From Shimia sagamensis (GTDB taxonomy: Bacteria; Pseudomonadota; Alphaproteobacteria; Rhodobacterales; Rhodobacteraceae), in NCBI RefSeq assembly GCF_900182745.1, contig NZ_FXTY01000003.1, positions 434,001 to 498,000 on the forward strand: a stretch of 64,000 bases of DNA, in the 5' to 3' direction. Under the pieces are notes generated by a model. The model was given only the letters and a program-made list of their open reading frames with translations, did not search any database and had not been told where the DNA came from. A program made the position numbers and the translations under genes. Shown here one piece after another: positions 28,230 to 36,409 of this stretch (position 1 is its first letter; each line of letters begins with the position of its first letter).

Positions 28230-28679
28230 TTATGCTTTGGCGCGACGACGTTTGCCAGCGGTGAGTTTACGGCCGTCGCGAATGTTGAGGCCAAGCAGAG
28301 TTAGGTTGAGGGCGCCAGCGATCAACTCGAGAATTTGCACCACGTAAAAGGGGGTGTCGAAGCTGCCTGCCTGCGCCTTGGTTGCCAGGAACAGCGCTGC
28401 GGGGATCAGGATCAGGATACCGTTGGCGGCCACGATTGGCGTGCGTTTGGATTTTTTGCCTAAGACGCCACCTTTCCGGGCTTTTGCCAATTTGAAGCCA
28501 GTTGCCCCCGCAACCGCCATGGCTGGGATCAGGATGAAAAAGCCGTAGGGAATCGTGGTTTTGACAGCTGTGATAGCGGCGTGATCCAGGAAGACTTCGG
28601 AAATCAAGGTGGAAATCCAAAAGGTTGCAATGGTGACGGTGGCCAAGGCGGCAGCGGCTTTGTGAACTGTGGATAGCAT
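28230..28679 (-). CDS. membrane protein of unknown function, MarR-linked
   Basis: Protein of 149 residues from the ATG at 28679, preceded by GGAG at 7 nt. Four hydrophobic segments (about 8-28, 42-62, 84-100, 108-130) and a strongly basic C-terminal tail (RDGRKLTAGKRRRAKA). No family recognised. It is divergent from a MarR regulator with a double palindromic operator between the two genes, so it is the obvious regulated target; MarR-linked membrane proteins often respond to toxic or aromatic compounds, but nothing more can be said. Confidence 0.75.
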   Translation of the reverse strand: MLSTVHKAAAALATVTIATFWISTLISEVFLDHAAITAVKTTIPYGFFILIPAMAVAGATGFKLAKARKGGVLGKKSKRTPIVAANGILILIPAALFLATKAQAGSFDTPFYVVQILELIAGALNLTLLGLNIRDGRKLTAGKRRRAKA

Positions 28680-28695
28680 GGGAATCTCCATTTAC

Positions 28696-28729
28696 ATAGC
28701 TTGCTATATTATATTGTATAGCGTGCTAT
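28696..28729. promoter_or_regulatory. double palindromic operator, probable MarR site
   Basis: Two copies of ATAGC-NN-GCTAT at 28696-28707 and 28718-28729, 22 bp apart centre to centre (two helical turns). With flanks they form a larger inverted repeat (TACATAGC to GCTATGTA) matching at 14 of 16 positions. It fills the gap between the two divergent starts. Confidence 0.75.
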
Positions 28730-28748
28730 GTAATGCAAGGGTGTTGGT

Positions 28749-29192
28749 ATGGATTTTCGAACGGAGACCTCATTGGGCTATGTGGTGAACCATTTTGCGC
28801 GGCTTATGGCGCGTGACTTGGAGGCGCGCATAAAACCACATGGCATGGCGCTGGGCGCGTTTCCGGCTTTGTTGCATTTGTGGGAGAAAGATGGGCTGAC
28901 CCAAAAGGAGCTGGTCGCAAAATTGGGCATTGAGCAACCGACTCTGGCGGCGACGTTGACCCGCATGGAGCGGGACGGGCTGGTCACACGTCAGCGCGAC
29001 GCGGGCGACGGGCGGGTGCAGCGGATACGGTTGACCGACAAGGCCCGCGCTTTGCGTGAGCTGGCCTATGCTGAGGCAACAGCGGTCAATGCGCGGGCTG
29101 TGGCTGGGCTAACGGAGGCAGAGCAACAACAGCTTCTGACACTCATGGGACGTGTGATCTCCTCTTTGGAGACCACACCGGGGAGCGATTAG
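28749..29192 (+). CDS. MarR family transcriptional regulator
   Basis: Protein of 147 residues with the winged helix layout of MarR: N-terminal dimer helix (LGYVVNHFARLMARDLEARI), helix-turn-helix at about 45-85 (LTQKELVAKLGIEQPTLAATLTRM, quoted in parts), the wing LVTRQRDAGDGRVQRIRLTDKA (basic DGR tip), and a C-terminal dimer helix. It reads away from a membrane protein gene with two ATAGCNNGCTAT palindromes between them, a normal arrangement for self-control and control of the partner. Its end overlaps the convergent YHS gene end by 4 nt. Confidence 0.92.
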   Translation: MDFRTETSLGYVVNHFARLMARDLEARIKPHGMALGAFPALLHLWEKDGLTQKELVAKLGIEQPTLAATLTRMERDGLVTRQRDAGDGRVQRIRLTDKARALRELAYAEATAVNARAVAGLTEAEQQQLLTLMGRVISSLETTPGSD

Positions 29193-29644
29193 CCCAAGAC
29201 GTCAGGCCAGTTGGCAAGGCCCTTCTTGATGTTGCCGGGGATGTCCTGACGCCAGAGTTCCTGTGCGCGCAGGTTGGCGTTGAGGTAGAGCACGTCCTCG
29301 TGGATGGTCCAGGCCTCGGGGATTGTCGGTGCAAGGTAACCCTTAGAGGCCGCATAGGCGCAGTAGCCGCCAAAACGTGGGGCGTAAATCTCTGGATTGG
29401 CTTGAAATTTCGCCGCGTTTTGGTCGGAGGCAAAGCGCCAGGTCGCGCCGTTCCAGTCGACAAGGTTTGCGGCTGAACCTTCGACCGGTTTTTGCTCGGC
29501 GAAGTATGCCACTGGGTCATATCCATTGATTGCGATGGGGTTTTGAAACACTTCCGGTTCGCGGGCCAATGCGACCTGAGATGTGAGTGCGTAAGCCAAA
29601 GGCGTTGCAGCAAAAAGGCCTAGGGCGGCGCGGCGTGTGAGCAT
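29189..29644 (-). CDS. exported YHS-domain protein
   Basis: Protein of 151 residues with an N-terminal signal (MLTRRAALGLFAATPLA), twin-Arg in a Tat-like setting. The YHS domain follows (about 35-100): INGYDPVAYF, the Trp-rich strand NGATWRFAS, and FGGYCAYAASKGYLA with a single conserved Cys that may bind metal. Proteins of this type (YHS, exported) are common in roseobacters and are thought to bind copper or another metal, though proof is thin. The ribosome site GGAGG can pair with CCTCC just upstream. Convergent with the MarR gene. Confidence 0.82.
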   Translation of the reverse strand: MLTRRAALGLFAATPLAYALTSQVALAREPEVFQNPIAINGYDPVAYFAEQKPVEGSAANLVDWNGATWRFASDQNAAKFQANPEIYAPRFGGYCAYAASKGYLAPTIPEAWTIHEDVLYLNANLRAQELWRQDIPGNIKKGLANWPDVLG

Positions 29645-29651
29645 GATTGTT

Positions 29652-29667
29652 CCTCCTATGTTGGAGG
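29652..29667 (-). promoter_or_regulatory. possible ribosome-site hairpin before YHS gene
   Basis: On the minus strand CCTCC-AACATA-GGAGG lies directly in front of the YHS start, and the right arm is its ribosome binding site. A 5-bp stem could hide the site. Confidence 0.35.
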
Positions 29668-29899
29668 CAATATACGGGTAAGTCGGGATTTAGGGAGCAG
29701 GCTTCACCGGGCTGTGATTGTCTGTGAGGGGGCAAGTTTGCCTGATATCGTCTGAGTAGTGACAAAATCACAAATGTGAATGATGAGTCCAGACTGGGGC
29801 CCTGCATAAATCCAAACCCAGAAATAAATATCAATTTAACCCTCTCAGCAGAGCGTTTTAGCCAGCTTTGAAACGCTTTCACAACTGGAGGACTTTGAA

Positions 29900-30655
29900 T
29901 TGTTGAAACGTGTTATCTACGCCGCCACTCTGGCCTGCGCGACCGCGGCGACCGCTGCGCCTATCAAGCTGGTTCAGGATGAGGCTTACGCGCCCTATAT
30001 GGGGCTGGAAAACGGTCAGCCAACCGGCATTTGGGCTGAGTTTATTGATGAAGCAATGTCGCGCGTCGGAGGGGAGTACGACGTGGTGGTGGAGGCCGTA
30101 CCCTGGTCGCGTGCGGTGAATCTGGTGGAGTCCGGTCAAGCACACGGGCTTATTGGCACATATCACCGCCCAGATTCCCGCCCCTGGATTGGCACCTATT
30201 CGACATCACCAGTGACTGAGAAAGTGTCGGTGTATTGTCGCGAAGGTGTGGCGCAGTCAGACTGGGCCTATCCCGCGGATTTTGCAGGGCTGACCTTTGG
30301 CAACAACGCCGGTTTTGGCACGCCAGGGAAAGCCTTCTTTGAGATGGTCGATGCCGGCTCCATCACGCTGCAAGAGGCGCAGACCACCGAGCAGAACCTA
30401 AAGAAACTCGAGAAAGGGCGCATTGATTGCTATGTGCAGGAGCAGTTGGCTGCTGAAATGGTGATCAACGGCAAAGGCCTAAAAGGCGTGGTGCGCGTGT
30501 TGGATGCGTCCGCGGAGACCGCACATATTGGGTTTCGTGCCGATTGGCAGGATGAAGAATCCAAGAAGTTCATTGCAGATTTCAATGCCGCACTGCAATC
30601 CATGATGGATGACGGCACCGTGGCGGAGATCGTGTCAGCCACGGTTGGCGGCTGA
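29900..30655 (+). CDS. periplasmic solute-binding protein, family 3 type
   Basis: Protein of 251 residues with a signal peptide (about 1-19, ending TAATA) and the family 3 solute-binding fold: IKLVQDEAYAPYMGLENG at the start of lobe 1, the PWSRAVNLVESGQAHGLIG helix and the lobe 2 segment GRIDCYVQEQLAAEMV. The first in-frame starts are two adjacent TTG codons (29900 and 29903); GGAGGA lies 7-10 nt upstream, so either works and no ATG is available. No permease or ATPase gene is nearby, so it may be a lone receptor or share a transporter. Two Cys in the mature part (YCREG and DCYV) could form a disulfide. It ends in a clear terminator. Confidence 0.85.
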   Translation: MLKRVIYAATLACATAATAAPIKLVQDEAYAPYMGLENGQPTGIWAEFIDEAMSRVGGEYDVVVEAVPWSRAVNLVESGQAHGLIGTYHRPDSRPWIGTYSTSPVTEKVSVYCREGVAQSDWAYPADFAGLTFGNNAGFGTPGKAFFEMVDAGSITLQEAQTTEQNLKKLEKGRIDCYVQEQLAAEMVINGKGLKGVVRVLDASAETAHIGFRADWQDEESKKFIADFNAALQSMMDDGTVAEIVSATVGG

Positions 30656-30676
30656 GCTGGTATTACCTGACATTGG

Positions 30677-30715
30677 AGCGCAATGCCTGACGGAGGCGCT
30701 GCGCTTTTTCTTTTG
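30677..30715 (+). terminator. terminator of the solute-binding protein gene
   Basis: Nested stem GCGCA-AT-GCCT / AGGC-GC-TGCGC followed by TTTTTCTTTT, 22 nt after the stop. Confidence 0.85.
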
Positions 30716-30726
30716 ACATTAAGAAG

Positions 30727-31935
30727 TTACAGAACTTCGAACAAACCGGCCGCGCCCATGCCGCCTCCGACACACATGGTGCAGACGACATATTTCGCGC
30801 CACGGCGTTTGCCTTCGATCAGGGCGTGGCCGACCATGCGGGCGCCGGACATGCCGTAGGGGTGGCCAATGGAAATGGCACCGCCGTTGACGTTTAAGAT
30901 CTCGTTGGGAATGCCCAACACGCGGGCTGAGTGTAGCACCTGACAGGCAAAAGCCTCATTGAGTTCCCAGAGGCCGATTTCATCCATTTGTAGGCCGTGG
31001 GCCTTGAGGAGTTTTGGCACAGCATGGATCGGGCCGATGCCCATTTCATCCGGTTCAAGGCCAGCTGCCATCACACCAACATACCGGCCAAGCGGCTCAA
31101 GGCCTTGTTTTTCCGCTATTTTGGCTTCCATGATCACCGAGGCGGAGGCGCCGTCAGACAGTTGACTGGCATTGCCTGCGGTGATGTGTTGGCCTTCTTT
31201 GACCTGCTGTCCGTCTTTGAAGACAGGGGGCAGGCCTTGCAGGTTTTCTAAAGTGGTGGACGGGCGGTTGCCTTCGTCTTTTGTGAGGGTAACCTCCTGA
31301 AAGGAAACCTCTTTGGTCTCTTTGTCCATCACACCTTTGGTGGAGGCCAAGGGCACAATCTCGTCGTCAAACTTGCCAGCCGCCTGTGAGGCGGCGGTGC
31401 GCTGTTGGGATTGCAGGGCGTAGGCGTCTTGGTCTTCGCGGGTCACGCCGTAGCGGGCGGCGACGATCTCTGCGGTCTCCAGCATGGTCATGTAGAGCGC
31501 CGGTTTGTGTGCTTTGATCCAGGGATCAACCCGCCGGTCCATGCGCATTTTTTCGTTTTGTACCAAGGAGACAGACTCAACGCCGCCCCCAATGGCCACG
31601 TCCATACCGTCATGCACCACCTGTTTCGCAGCCGTGGCGATGGCCATCAATCCGGAGGCGCATTGGCGGTCAAGTGACATGCCTGCGACGGTTACGGGCA
31701 AGCCCGCGCGGATCACGGCCTGGCGGGCGATATTGCCGCCAGTGGCGCCTTGCTGAAGCGCGGCGCCGATGATGCAGTCCTCAACCTCATGGCCTTCCAA
31801 GCCGGCACGGGAGACAGCATGGGAGACTGCGTGTCCGATCAATTCCTGCGCCTGGGTGTTGTTGAACGCACCACGGTAGGCCTTGCCAATGGGCGTGCGG
31901 GCGGTGGAGACAATGAGGGCGTCGCGCATGTTCAA
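30727..31935 (-). CDS. acetyl-CoA acyltransferase (thiolase)
   Basis: Last step of beta-oxidation, splitting 3-oxoacyl-CoA with CoA. It has 402 residues. The acyl-carrying Cys is in [15 protein letters not shown] (about residue 90), the His in [14 protein letters not shown], and the second Cys in [13 protein letters not shown]. These are the complete thiolase motifs. It sits behind the maoC gene on the same strand (70 nt gap that holds repeat copy C), with a promoter region in front of maoC that carries two IclR-type palindromes. By content it completes the pathway encoded at 22-28 kb. Confidence 0.93.
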   Translation of the reverse strand: MNMRDALIVSTARTPIGKAYRGAFNNTQAQELIGHAVSHAVSRAGLEGHEVEDCIIGAALQQGATGGNIARQAVIRAGLPVTVAGMSLDRQCASGLMAIATAAKQVVHDGMDVAIGGGVESVSLVQNEKMRMDRRVDPWIKAHKPALYMTMLETAEIVAARYGVTREDQDAYALQSQQRTAASQAAGKFDDEIVPLASTKGVMDKETKEVSFQEVTLTKDEGNRPSTTLENLQGLPPVFKDGQQVKEGQHITAGNASQLSDGASASVIMEAKIAEKQGLEPLGRYVGVMAAGLEPDEMGIGPIHAVPKLLKAHGLQMDEIGLWELNEAFACQVLHSARVLGIPNEILNVNGGAISIGHPYGMSGARMVGHALIEGKRRGAKYVVCTMCVGGGMGAAGLFEVL

Positions 31936-31950
31936 TTATCCTGTTTTCTC

Positions 31951-32004
31951 ACGCCGGTATTGCGTCTGTATCGCGTCTGCTTTGTGGAGGTCCGATTTTG
32001 CGCC
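31951..32004 (+). repeat. dispersed intergenic repeat, copy C
   Basis: 54 bp related to copies A (11142-11195) and B (43247-43300); it matches B at 35 of the first 42 positions. It fills the gap between maoC and thiolase and lies on the strand opposite to these genes. The two tandem units of the type GCGTCTGTATC are clearest here. Confidence 0.75.
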
Positions 32005-32005
32005 C

Positions 32006-32488
32006 TTAGCTGGCCTGTGCGTAGGTCTCGACGCCTTGCTCAAAGCGCAGGTTTTTCCACTGCGCGACCAGTGCAGGCTTGTCCTCACCTTTGATCTCGA
32101 CAGTCACATTCCACTGCATTTCGATCACACCCGGCTGTGGCTCCGAGTATTTGGCTAGCGTGAAGCGGCCACGAATTTCGGCACCCGCTTTCACCGGGGC
32201 CACGAAGCGCACACGGTCAAACCCGTAGTTGATGCCGGTGCTTTCTGCCTCGGTGCGTGGCACCGCGTTGGCGATCATCTGGCTGAGCAGGGACAGGGTC
32301 AGAAAGCCGGGCGCAACGGTGCCGCCATATGGCGTGTCTTTGGCCGCATCTGGGTCTGTGTGAATAAGCTGCGCTTCGCCGGTGGCCTTGGCAAAGGCGT
32401 CGATCATGGCCTGGTCAATTTTGACCCATTTGGAGAGGCCAAATTCGCAACCCACGCCGTCTTCGAGTTTGAGGATTCTGGAAATCAT
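32006..32488 (-). CDS. MaoC-family hydratase
   Basis: Single hot-dog enoyl-CoA hydratase of 160 residues. The catalytic Asp/His pair is in AQLIHTDPDAAKDTPYGGTV (hydratase-2 motif, about residues 40-60), followed by the GFLTLSLLSQM helix and the central strand NYGFDRVRFVAPVKAG. It would give or use the (R)-3-hydroxyacyl-CoA, unlike the crotonase domain of the fused enzyme, so it may serve branched or unusual substrates. First gene of a maoC-thiolase unit; its upstream region has two perfect palindromes that match the site near iclR. Confidence 0.9.
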   Translation of the reverse strand: MISRILKLEDGVGCEFGLSKWVKIDQAMIDAFAKATGEAQLIHTDPDAAKDTPYGGTVAPGFLTLSLLSQMIANAVPRTEAESTGINYGFDRVRFVAPVKAGAEIRGRFTLAKYSEPQPGVIEMQWNVTVEIKGEDKPALVAQWKNLRFEQGVETYAQAS

Positions 32489-32526
32489 GCCTCTGGCCTC
32501 CCAACCTTTGTCCGCGCGTTAACGCA

Positions 32527-32619
32527 TTCCGCTATGCGGAAAAGCTTTCCGCTCTCTTCCTAAGAGACGGGATTCGGCGCCATCTGTCAATAAGCGGAAA
32601 CTGATTCCGCATAGCGGAA
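32527..32619. promoter_or_regulatory. pair of IclR-type palindromic operators before maoC
   Basis: TTCCGCTATGCGGAA at 32527-32541 and TTCCGCATAGCGGAA at 32605-32619 are exact reverse complements of each other, with centres 78 bp apart. Between them are two extra half-sites (TTTCCGC at 32546 and GCGGAAA ending at 32600). A related site lies in front of iclR (21958-21972). Confidence 0.7.
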
Positions 32620-32684
32620 TTAGTGGCGGGGCGTAGCAAATTGTGCCTTCAGGCGAGGGGGCAGAAGTTAGGTGATCGGGGTGG

Positions 32685-33698
32685 TTAGGTGCGTTTGCGC
32701 CTGCCGCGCATCACGTGGACAAAGAGCAACGCGCCAGCAGGCCAGATGACCCAAAAGAAGCCGCTCCAAGAAAACAGGTTGATCATAACCAAGGCCGCTA
32801 CAACGATGGCACCGCGCACAAAGGGGAGGCTTCTGCGTTCAGTGACCCACAGCGGGGCGGCTTGCCAAAGCCAAACGGTCAGCAAGACGAGGCCCGGCCA
32901 ATGTGCCCAAATCCCGCGACCTGAAATCATGTCGATCAAACATAGAGCTGCAAAAATTATGCCAAATTGTTTAGCGCGGCTTCGAAGGGTTTGTTCGAAA
33001 TCGTTGTCCAGAGTCTCTGGTGCATTGGTCTCTGGCCGCTTTTTGTTGAGCACTTCGTCAAACTCGTCCTCCGGCCAGTCGCTGGCCTTGGGCTTGGCGG
33101 CGGGCTGTGTTGGCTGTTTGCGCGGCGTGGCTGTCTCCGGACGCTCCGGCTCTGGGATGTGCATTTTGGGATGGGAGTGCGCCAATGACGCGACGCAATA
33201 GACCTGCACGCCTTCGGAAAAGTTCTTGGGGTGGCGTTCCCCGATGTAGTCAAACCCAACCGTGAGTTTGCCGCGCACCTGATCGTAGACCTGCTGCGAC
33301 AACAAAATCCCGCCTGGTTCCGCCATGCTTTGAAGCCGGGCTGCGAGGTTGACGCCTTCGCCAAGAAGATCTTCGCCATCCACCATCACATCCCCCAAGT
33401 GAATGCCAATCCGGAAGTTGAGCGCTGTATCGGGATTGTGTTGCAGGTCGCTGAGCTCGCGTTGGACTTCAATGGCGCATTGCACAGCTTCGACCACCGA
33501 GGGAAATTCCGCAATCAGACCATCGCCTGCGGTATTTGCGACCCGGCCGTGATGGCGGGAGATAAATTTTTTGAATACGGCGCGCGCCGCTTTGAGAGAC
33601 CGGAGGCCTTCCTCCTCATTCAATTCCATCACACGGCTGTAGCCAGCGGCATCTGCTGCAAGAATGGTGGTCAGCTTCCGTTGAATGTCGGAGGGCAT
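32685..33698 (-). CDS. class III nucleotidyl cyclase with C-terminal membrane domain
   Basis: Probable adenylate cyclase of 337 residues. The catalytic homology domain is N-terminal (about 7-170): LAADAAGYSRVM gives the first metal Asp, NTAGDGLIAEF the second, and GEGVNLAARLQ the nucleotide-binding region. A Pro-rich linker (about 185-240) leads to three or four C-terminal hydrophobic helices (about 250-330). In many proteobacterial cyclases of this type the C-terminal part is TPR or membrane sensor, so the order catalytic-then-membrane is normal. It would be held at the inner membrane with the cyclase in the cytoplasm. Upstream, GTTAA-N5-TTAAC forms an inverted repeat near the promoter. Confidence 0.83.
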   Translation of the reverse strand: MPSDIQRKLTTILAADAAGYSRVMELNEEEGLRSLKAARAVFKKFISRHHGRVANTAGDGLIAEFPSVVEAVQCAIEVQRELSDLQHNPDTALNFRIGIHLGDVMVDGEDLLGEGVNLAARLQSMAEPGGILLSQQVYDQVRGKLTVGFDYIGERHPKNFSEGVQVYCVASLAHSHPKMHIPEPERPETATPRKQPTQPAAKPKASDWPEDEFDEVLNKKRPETNAPETLDNDFEQTLRSRAKQFGIIFAALCLIDMISGRGIWAHWPGLVLLTVWLWQAAPLWVTERRSLPFVRGAIVVAALVMINLFSWSGFFWVIWPAGALLFVHVMRGRRKRT

Positions 33699-33914
33699 AT
33701 CAAAACTCTCATGTTAAAACGATTAACTTCAGTGCCACACATATGGGGCGAAGTAAGAAAGGATCAAGTCCTAATATACACAGGTTTGCCCAGGATTTTC
33801 TGTGTAAGACCGTCACAGAGTGTTCTTGAGACGTGGCGTACGACCTTGGTGCGCTTGCGGCGGTTTGCGCATGTGCCTAGGTTGGCGAACAACGCGGACA
33901 GGAGGAGAGCTGCC

Positions 33915-34451
33915 ATGCATATGAGTGATCAACGCGAAATTGCGGCCCCGGTGGCTGAGGTTTGGGCCGCATTGCTGAGCGCGGATAGCCTGTTGAACTG
34001 TGTGCCAGGCGCCAAAGAGGTGACCGGCAATGCAGAGGACGGCTTTGAAGCAACTGTGGTGCAGAAGGTTGGACCGGTAAAGGCAACGTTCAAAGGCAAA
34101 GTGGTGTTGTCTGACCTGGTGGAGGGGGAGAGCCTGACGTTGACTGGCGAAGGCAAAGGTGGCGCGGCTGGCTTTGCCAAAGGTGCGGCGGATGTGACGC
34201 TGGGCGCCAGTGAGGCAGGTACGCTGTTAAGCTATGATGTGGACGCCAAAGTGGGTGGCAAGCTGGCGCAGCTGGGCAGCCGGTTGATTGATGGGTTTGC
34301 CAAGAAGATGGCGGATCAGTTTTTCACCAACTTGCAGGCGTCTTTAGAAGGGCCGGTCGAAGAGGTGGAAGACGCAGTGGAAGAAGGGGCAGGCGACGTC
34401 GAAGAGGCCGCGCCCAAGAAGAGCCTTTTGAAGCGCATGACCGGCGGCTGA
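33915..34451 (+). CDS. CoxG-like SRPBCC domain protein
   Basis: Protein of 178 residues. The START/Bet v1-like fold covers about 1-145 (SDQREIAAPVAEVWAAL, VPGAKEVTG, and the long C-terminal helix LIDGFAKKMADQFFTNLQ), as in the CoxG/SRPBCC carbon monoxide dehydrogenase accessory group. The rest is an acidic tail (EEVEDAVEEGAG) and a basic end. The ATG at 33915 has a strong AGGAGGAG site; the open frame upstream from 33231 is a shadow of the cyclase gene. There are no cox structural genes in the window, so its link with CO dehydrogenase is by family name only. Confidence 0.85.
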   Translation: MHMSDQREIAAPVAEVWAALLSADSLLNCVPGAKEVTGNAEDGFEATVVQKVGPVKATFKGKVVLSDLVEGESLTLTGEGKGGAAGFAKGAADVTLGASEAGTLLSYDVDAKVGGKLAQLGSRLIDGFAKKMADQFFTNLQASLEGPVEEVEDAVEEGAGDVEEAAPKKSLLKRMTGG

Positions 34452-34613
34452 CCTAAGCGCGGGATCTACTTTTCTCTAACAGATTGCGCCACCGGGCTTG
34501 TAGAGCCGTGCGGTGGTGCACATATCCCTCTGAAAATTTGCGCACTTGGCGCTGACTTGCCACCTGTTAGGGTGGCGCGCTCAAGATGTGCAGCCCGGAA
34601 GAGGGAGCCGGCA

Positions 34614-35537
34614 GTGATTGTAGACATAAAAGATTTGCGCAAAACCTACAAAGGTGGGTTTGACGCGCTCAAAGGCGTGACATTGGGCATCAAAGAAGGC
34701 GAGATTCTCGCGCTTCTGGGTCCCAATGGTGCGGGAAAAACCACACTTATTTCCACCATTTGCGGGATCACCAACCCGAGCTCTGGCTCGGTGACAGTTG
34801 GCGGGCATGATGTGGTGAAAGATTACCGCGCGGCGCGGTCGATGATTGGTTTGGTGCCACAGGAGATCAACCTGGAGCCGTTCAACAAGGTGATTGACGT
34901 GGTCACCTATTCGCGCGGCTTGTTTGGCAAAAAGGCCAACCCGGCGAAGATTGAAGAGATCCTGAAGCAGTTGTCTCTGTGGGACAAAAAAGACGCACGT
35001 GTGATGATGCTGTCTGGGGGTATGAAGCGGCGTGTGTTGATTGCGAAGGCTTTGAGCCATGAGCCTCGGGTTTTGTTTCTGGATGAGCCCACAGCGGGCG
35101 TGGACGTGGAGCTGCGCAAGGACATGTGGGATATCGTGGCCAAGCTCAAAGAGCAGGGCGTGACCATCATTCTGACCACCCACTACATCGAAGAGGCCGA
35201 GGCCATTGCGGATCGTGTGGGCGTGATCAACGGTGGTGAGCTGCTGCTCGTTGAGGAAAAGGCCGCGTTGATGCAACGCTTGGGGCAGAAGACGCTGCAA
35301 GTGGACCTGCAAGCGCCGGTAGATGCTGTGCCTGAGAGCCTTACGAGCTACGATCTTGAGCTTGCAGAGGATGGCCATGCGTTGCGCTACCATTACGACA
35401 CCACCGGCGAGAGCACGGGCATCACCCGGCTTTTGGGCGACATCAGTGCGGCGGGATTGCAGCTGAAAGATTTGCAGACGGATCAGTCGAGCCTTGAAGA
35501 CATCTTTGTCGGGCTGGTGAAGGAGGACGCGGCATGA
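34614..35537 (+). CDS. ABC transporter ATP-binding protein
   Basis: ATPase subunit of 307 residues for an ABC-2 type exporter. Walker [13 protein letters not shown] (about residue 38), Q-loop [10 protein letters not shown], signature [10 protein letters not shown], Walker [14 protein letters not shown]-loop TTHYIEE. A C-terminal domain of about 80 residues follows, as in DrrA/NodI-like ATPases. The start is the GTG at 34614, with GAGGGAG upstream; upstream codons in frame are not conserved-looking. Overlaps the permease start as ATGA, so the two are coupled. Substrate unknown: polysaccharide, lipid or drug. Confidence 0.92.
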   Translation: MIVDIKDLRKTYKGGFDALKGVTLGIKEGEILALLGPNGAGKTTLISTICGITNPSSGSVTVGGHDVVKDYRAARSMIGLVPQEINLEPFNKVIDVVTYSRGLFGKKANPAKIEEILKQLSLWDKKDARVMMLSGGMKRRVLIAKALSHEPRVLFLDEPTAGVDVELRKDMWDIVAKLKEQGVTIILTTHYIEEAEAIADRVGVINGGELLLVEEKAALMQRLGQKTLQVDLQAPVDAVPESLTSYDLELAEDGHALRYHYDTTGESTGITRLLGDISAAGLQLKDLQTDQSSLEDIFVGLVKEDAA

Positions 35538-36295
35538 ACTATACGGCTGTATGGGCAATCTACTCCTCGGAAATGGTGCGATTTTTCCGAACCATCGCGC
35601 AGAGCTTCATTTCGCCGGTGATCTCAACGTCACTGTATTTTGTGGTGTTTGGCGCCGCGATTGGCAGCAGGATTGATCAGGTGGAGGGCGTGAGCTATGG
35701 CGCGTTTATTGTGCCGGGTCTGATCATGTTGTCGGTGATGACGCAGGCGCTCTCAAACGCGTCTTTTGGCATCTACTTTCCCAAGTTTATTGGCACTGTG
35801 TACGAGCTTTTGAGCGCCCCCATCAGTTTCTTTGAGATCGTGCTTGGGTTTGTCGGGGCCGCCGCCACCAAAGCGCTGTTCATTGGTGTGGTGATCCTTG
35901 TCACGGCGTCGCTGTTTGTGGATGTGCCGGTGACACACCCTTGGGCGATGGTGCTGTTTTTGGTGCTCACCTGCGTGAGTTTCTCGCTGTTTGGCTTCAT
36001 CATTGGGGTTTGGGCGGGCAACTTTGAGCAATTGCAGTTGATCCCACTGTTGGTGGTGACACCGCTGGTGTTCCTCGGTGGGTCGTTTTATTCGATCTCC
36101 ATGCTGCCGCCGATCTGGCAGAAAATCACCCTGTTTAACCCCGTGGTGTATCTGATTTCCGGCTTCCGCTGGTCCTTCTTTGGCACCGCAGATGTGCCAG
36201 TTGGCCTGAGCCTGTTGGCGATCTTTGGCTTCACGTCGCTGTGCATGGTGATCATCTGGTGGATCTTCAAGACCGGTTGGCGCATTCGGGCGTAA
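35534..36295 (+). CDS. ABC-2 type transporter permease
   Basis: Inner-membrane permease of 253 residues with six hydrophobic segments and the ABC-2 hallmark in the last third ([17 protein letters not shown], then [16 protein letters not shown]). Works with the ATPase encoded immediately upstream, with which it shares 4 nt. The family exports lipids, polysaccharides or drugs; the sequence alone does not tell which. A strong terminator closes the unit. Confidence 0.92.
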   Translation: MNYTAVWAIYSSEMVRFFRTIAQSFISPVISTSLYFVVFGAAIGSRIDQVEGVSYGAFIVPGLIMLSVMTQALSNASFGIYFPKFIGTVYELLSAPISFFEIVLGFVGAAATKALFIGVVILVTASLFVDVPVTHPWAMVLFLVLTCVSFSLFGFIIGVWAGNFEQLQLIPLLVVTPLVFLGGSFYSISMLPPIWQKITLFNPVVYLISGFRWSFFGTADVPVGLSLLAIFGFTSLCMVIIWWIFKTGWRIRA

Positions 36296-36311
36296 AGACA
36301 ACCTGTGACGC

Positions 36312-36341
36312 GGGGTGACTCGCGTCACCCCAAGCTTTTTG
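36312..36341 (+). terminator. terminator after the ABC-2 operon
   Basis: GGGGTGAC / GTCACCCC stem with the tetraloop TCGC, followed by AAGCTTTTT. A competing stem, GTGACGCG / CGCGTCAC (36305-36328), shares the same bases. Confidence 0.85.
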
Positions 36342-36409
36342 ATCACAAACATCGCTTTCCTAGGGTGCTTGCCTTGTGAAACGACCATGCGCGTTCTAAA
36401 TGCCATGGG

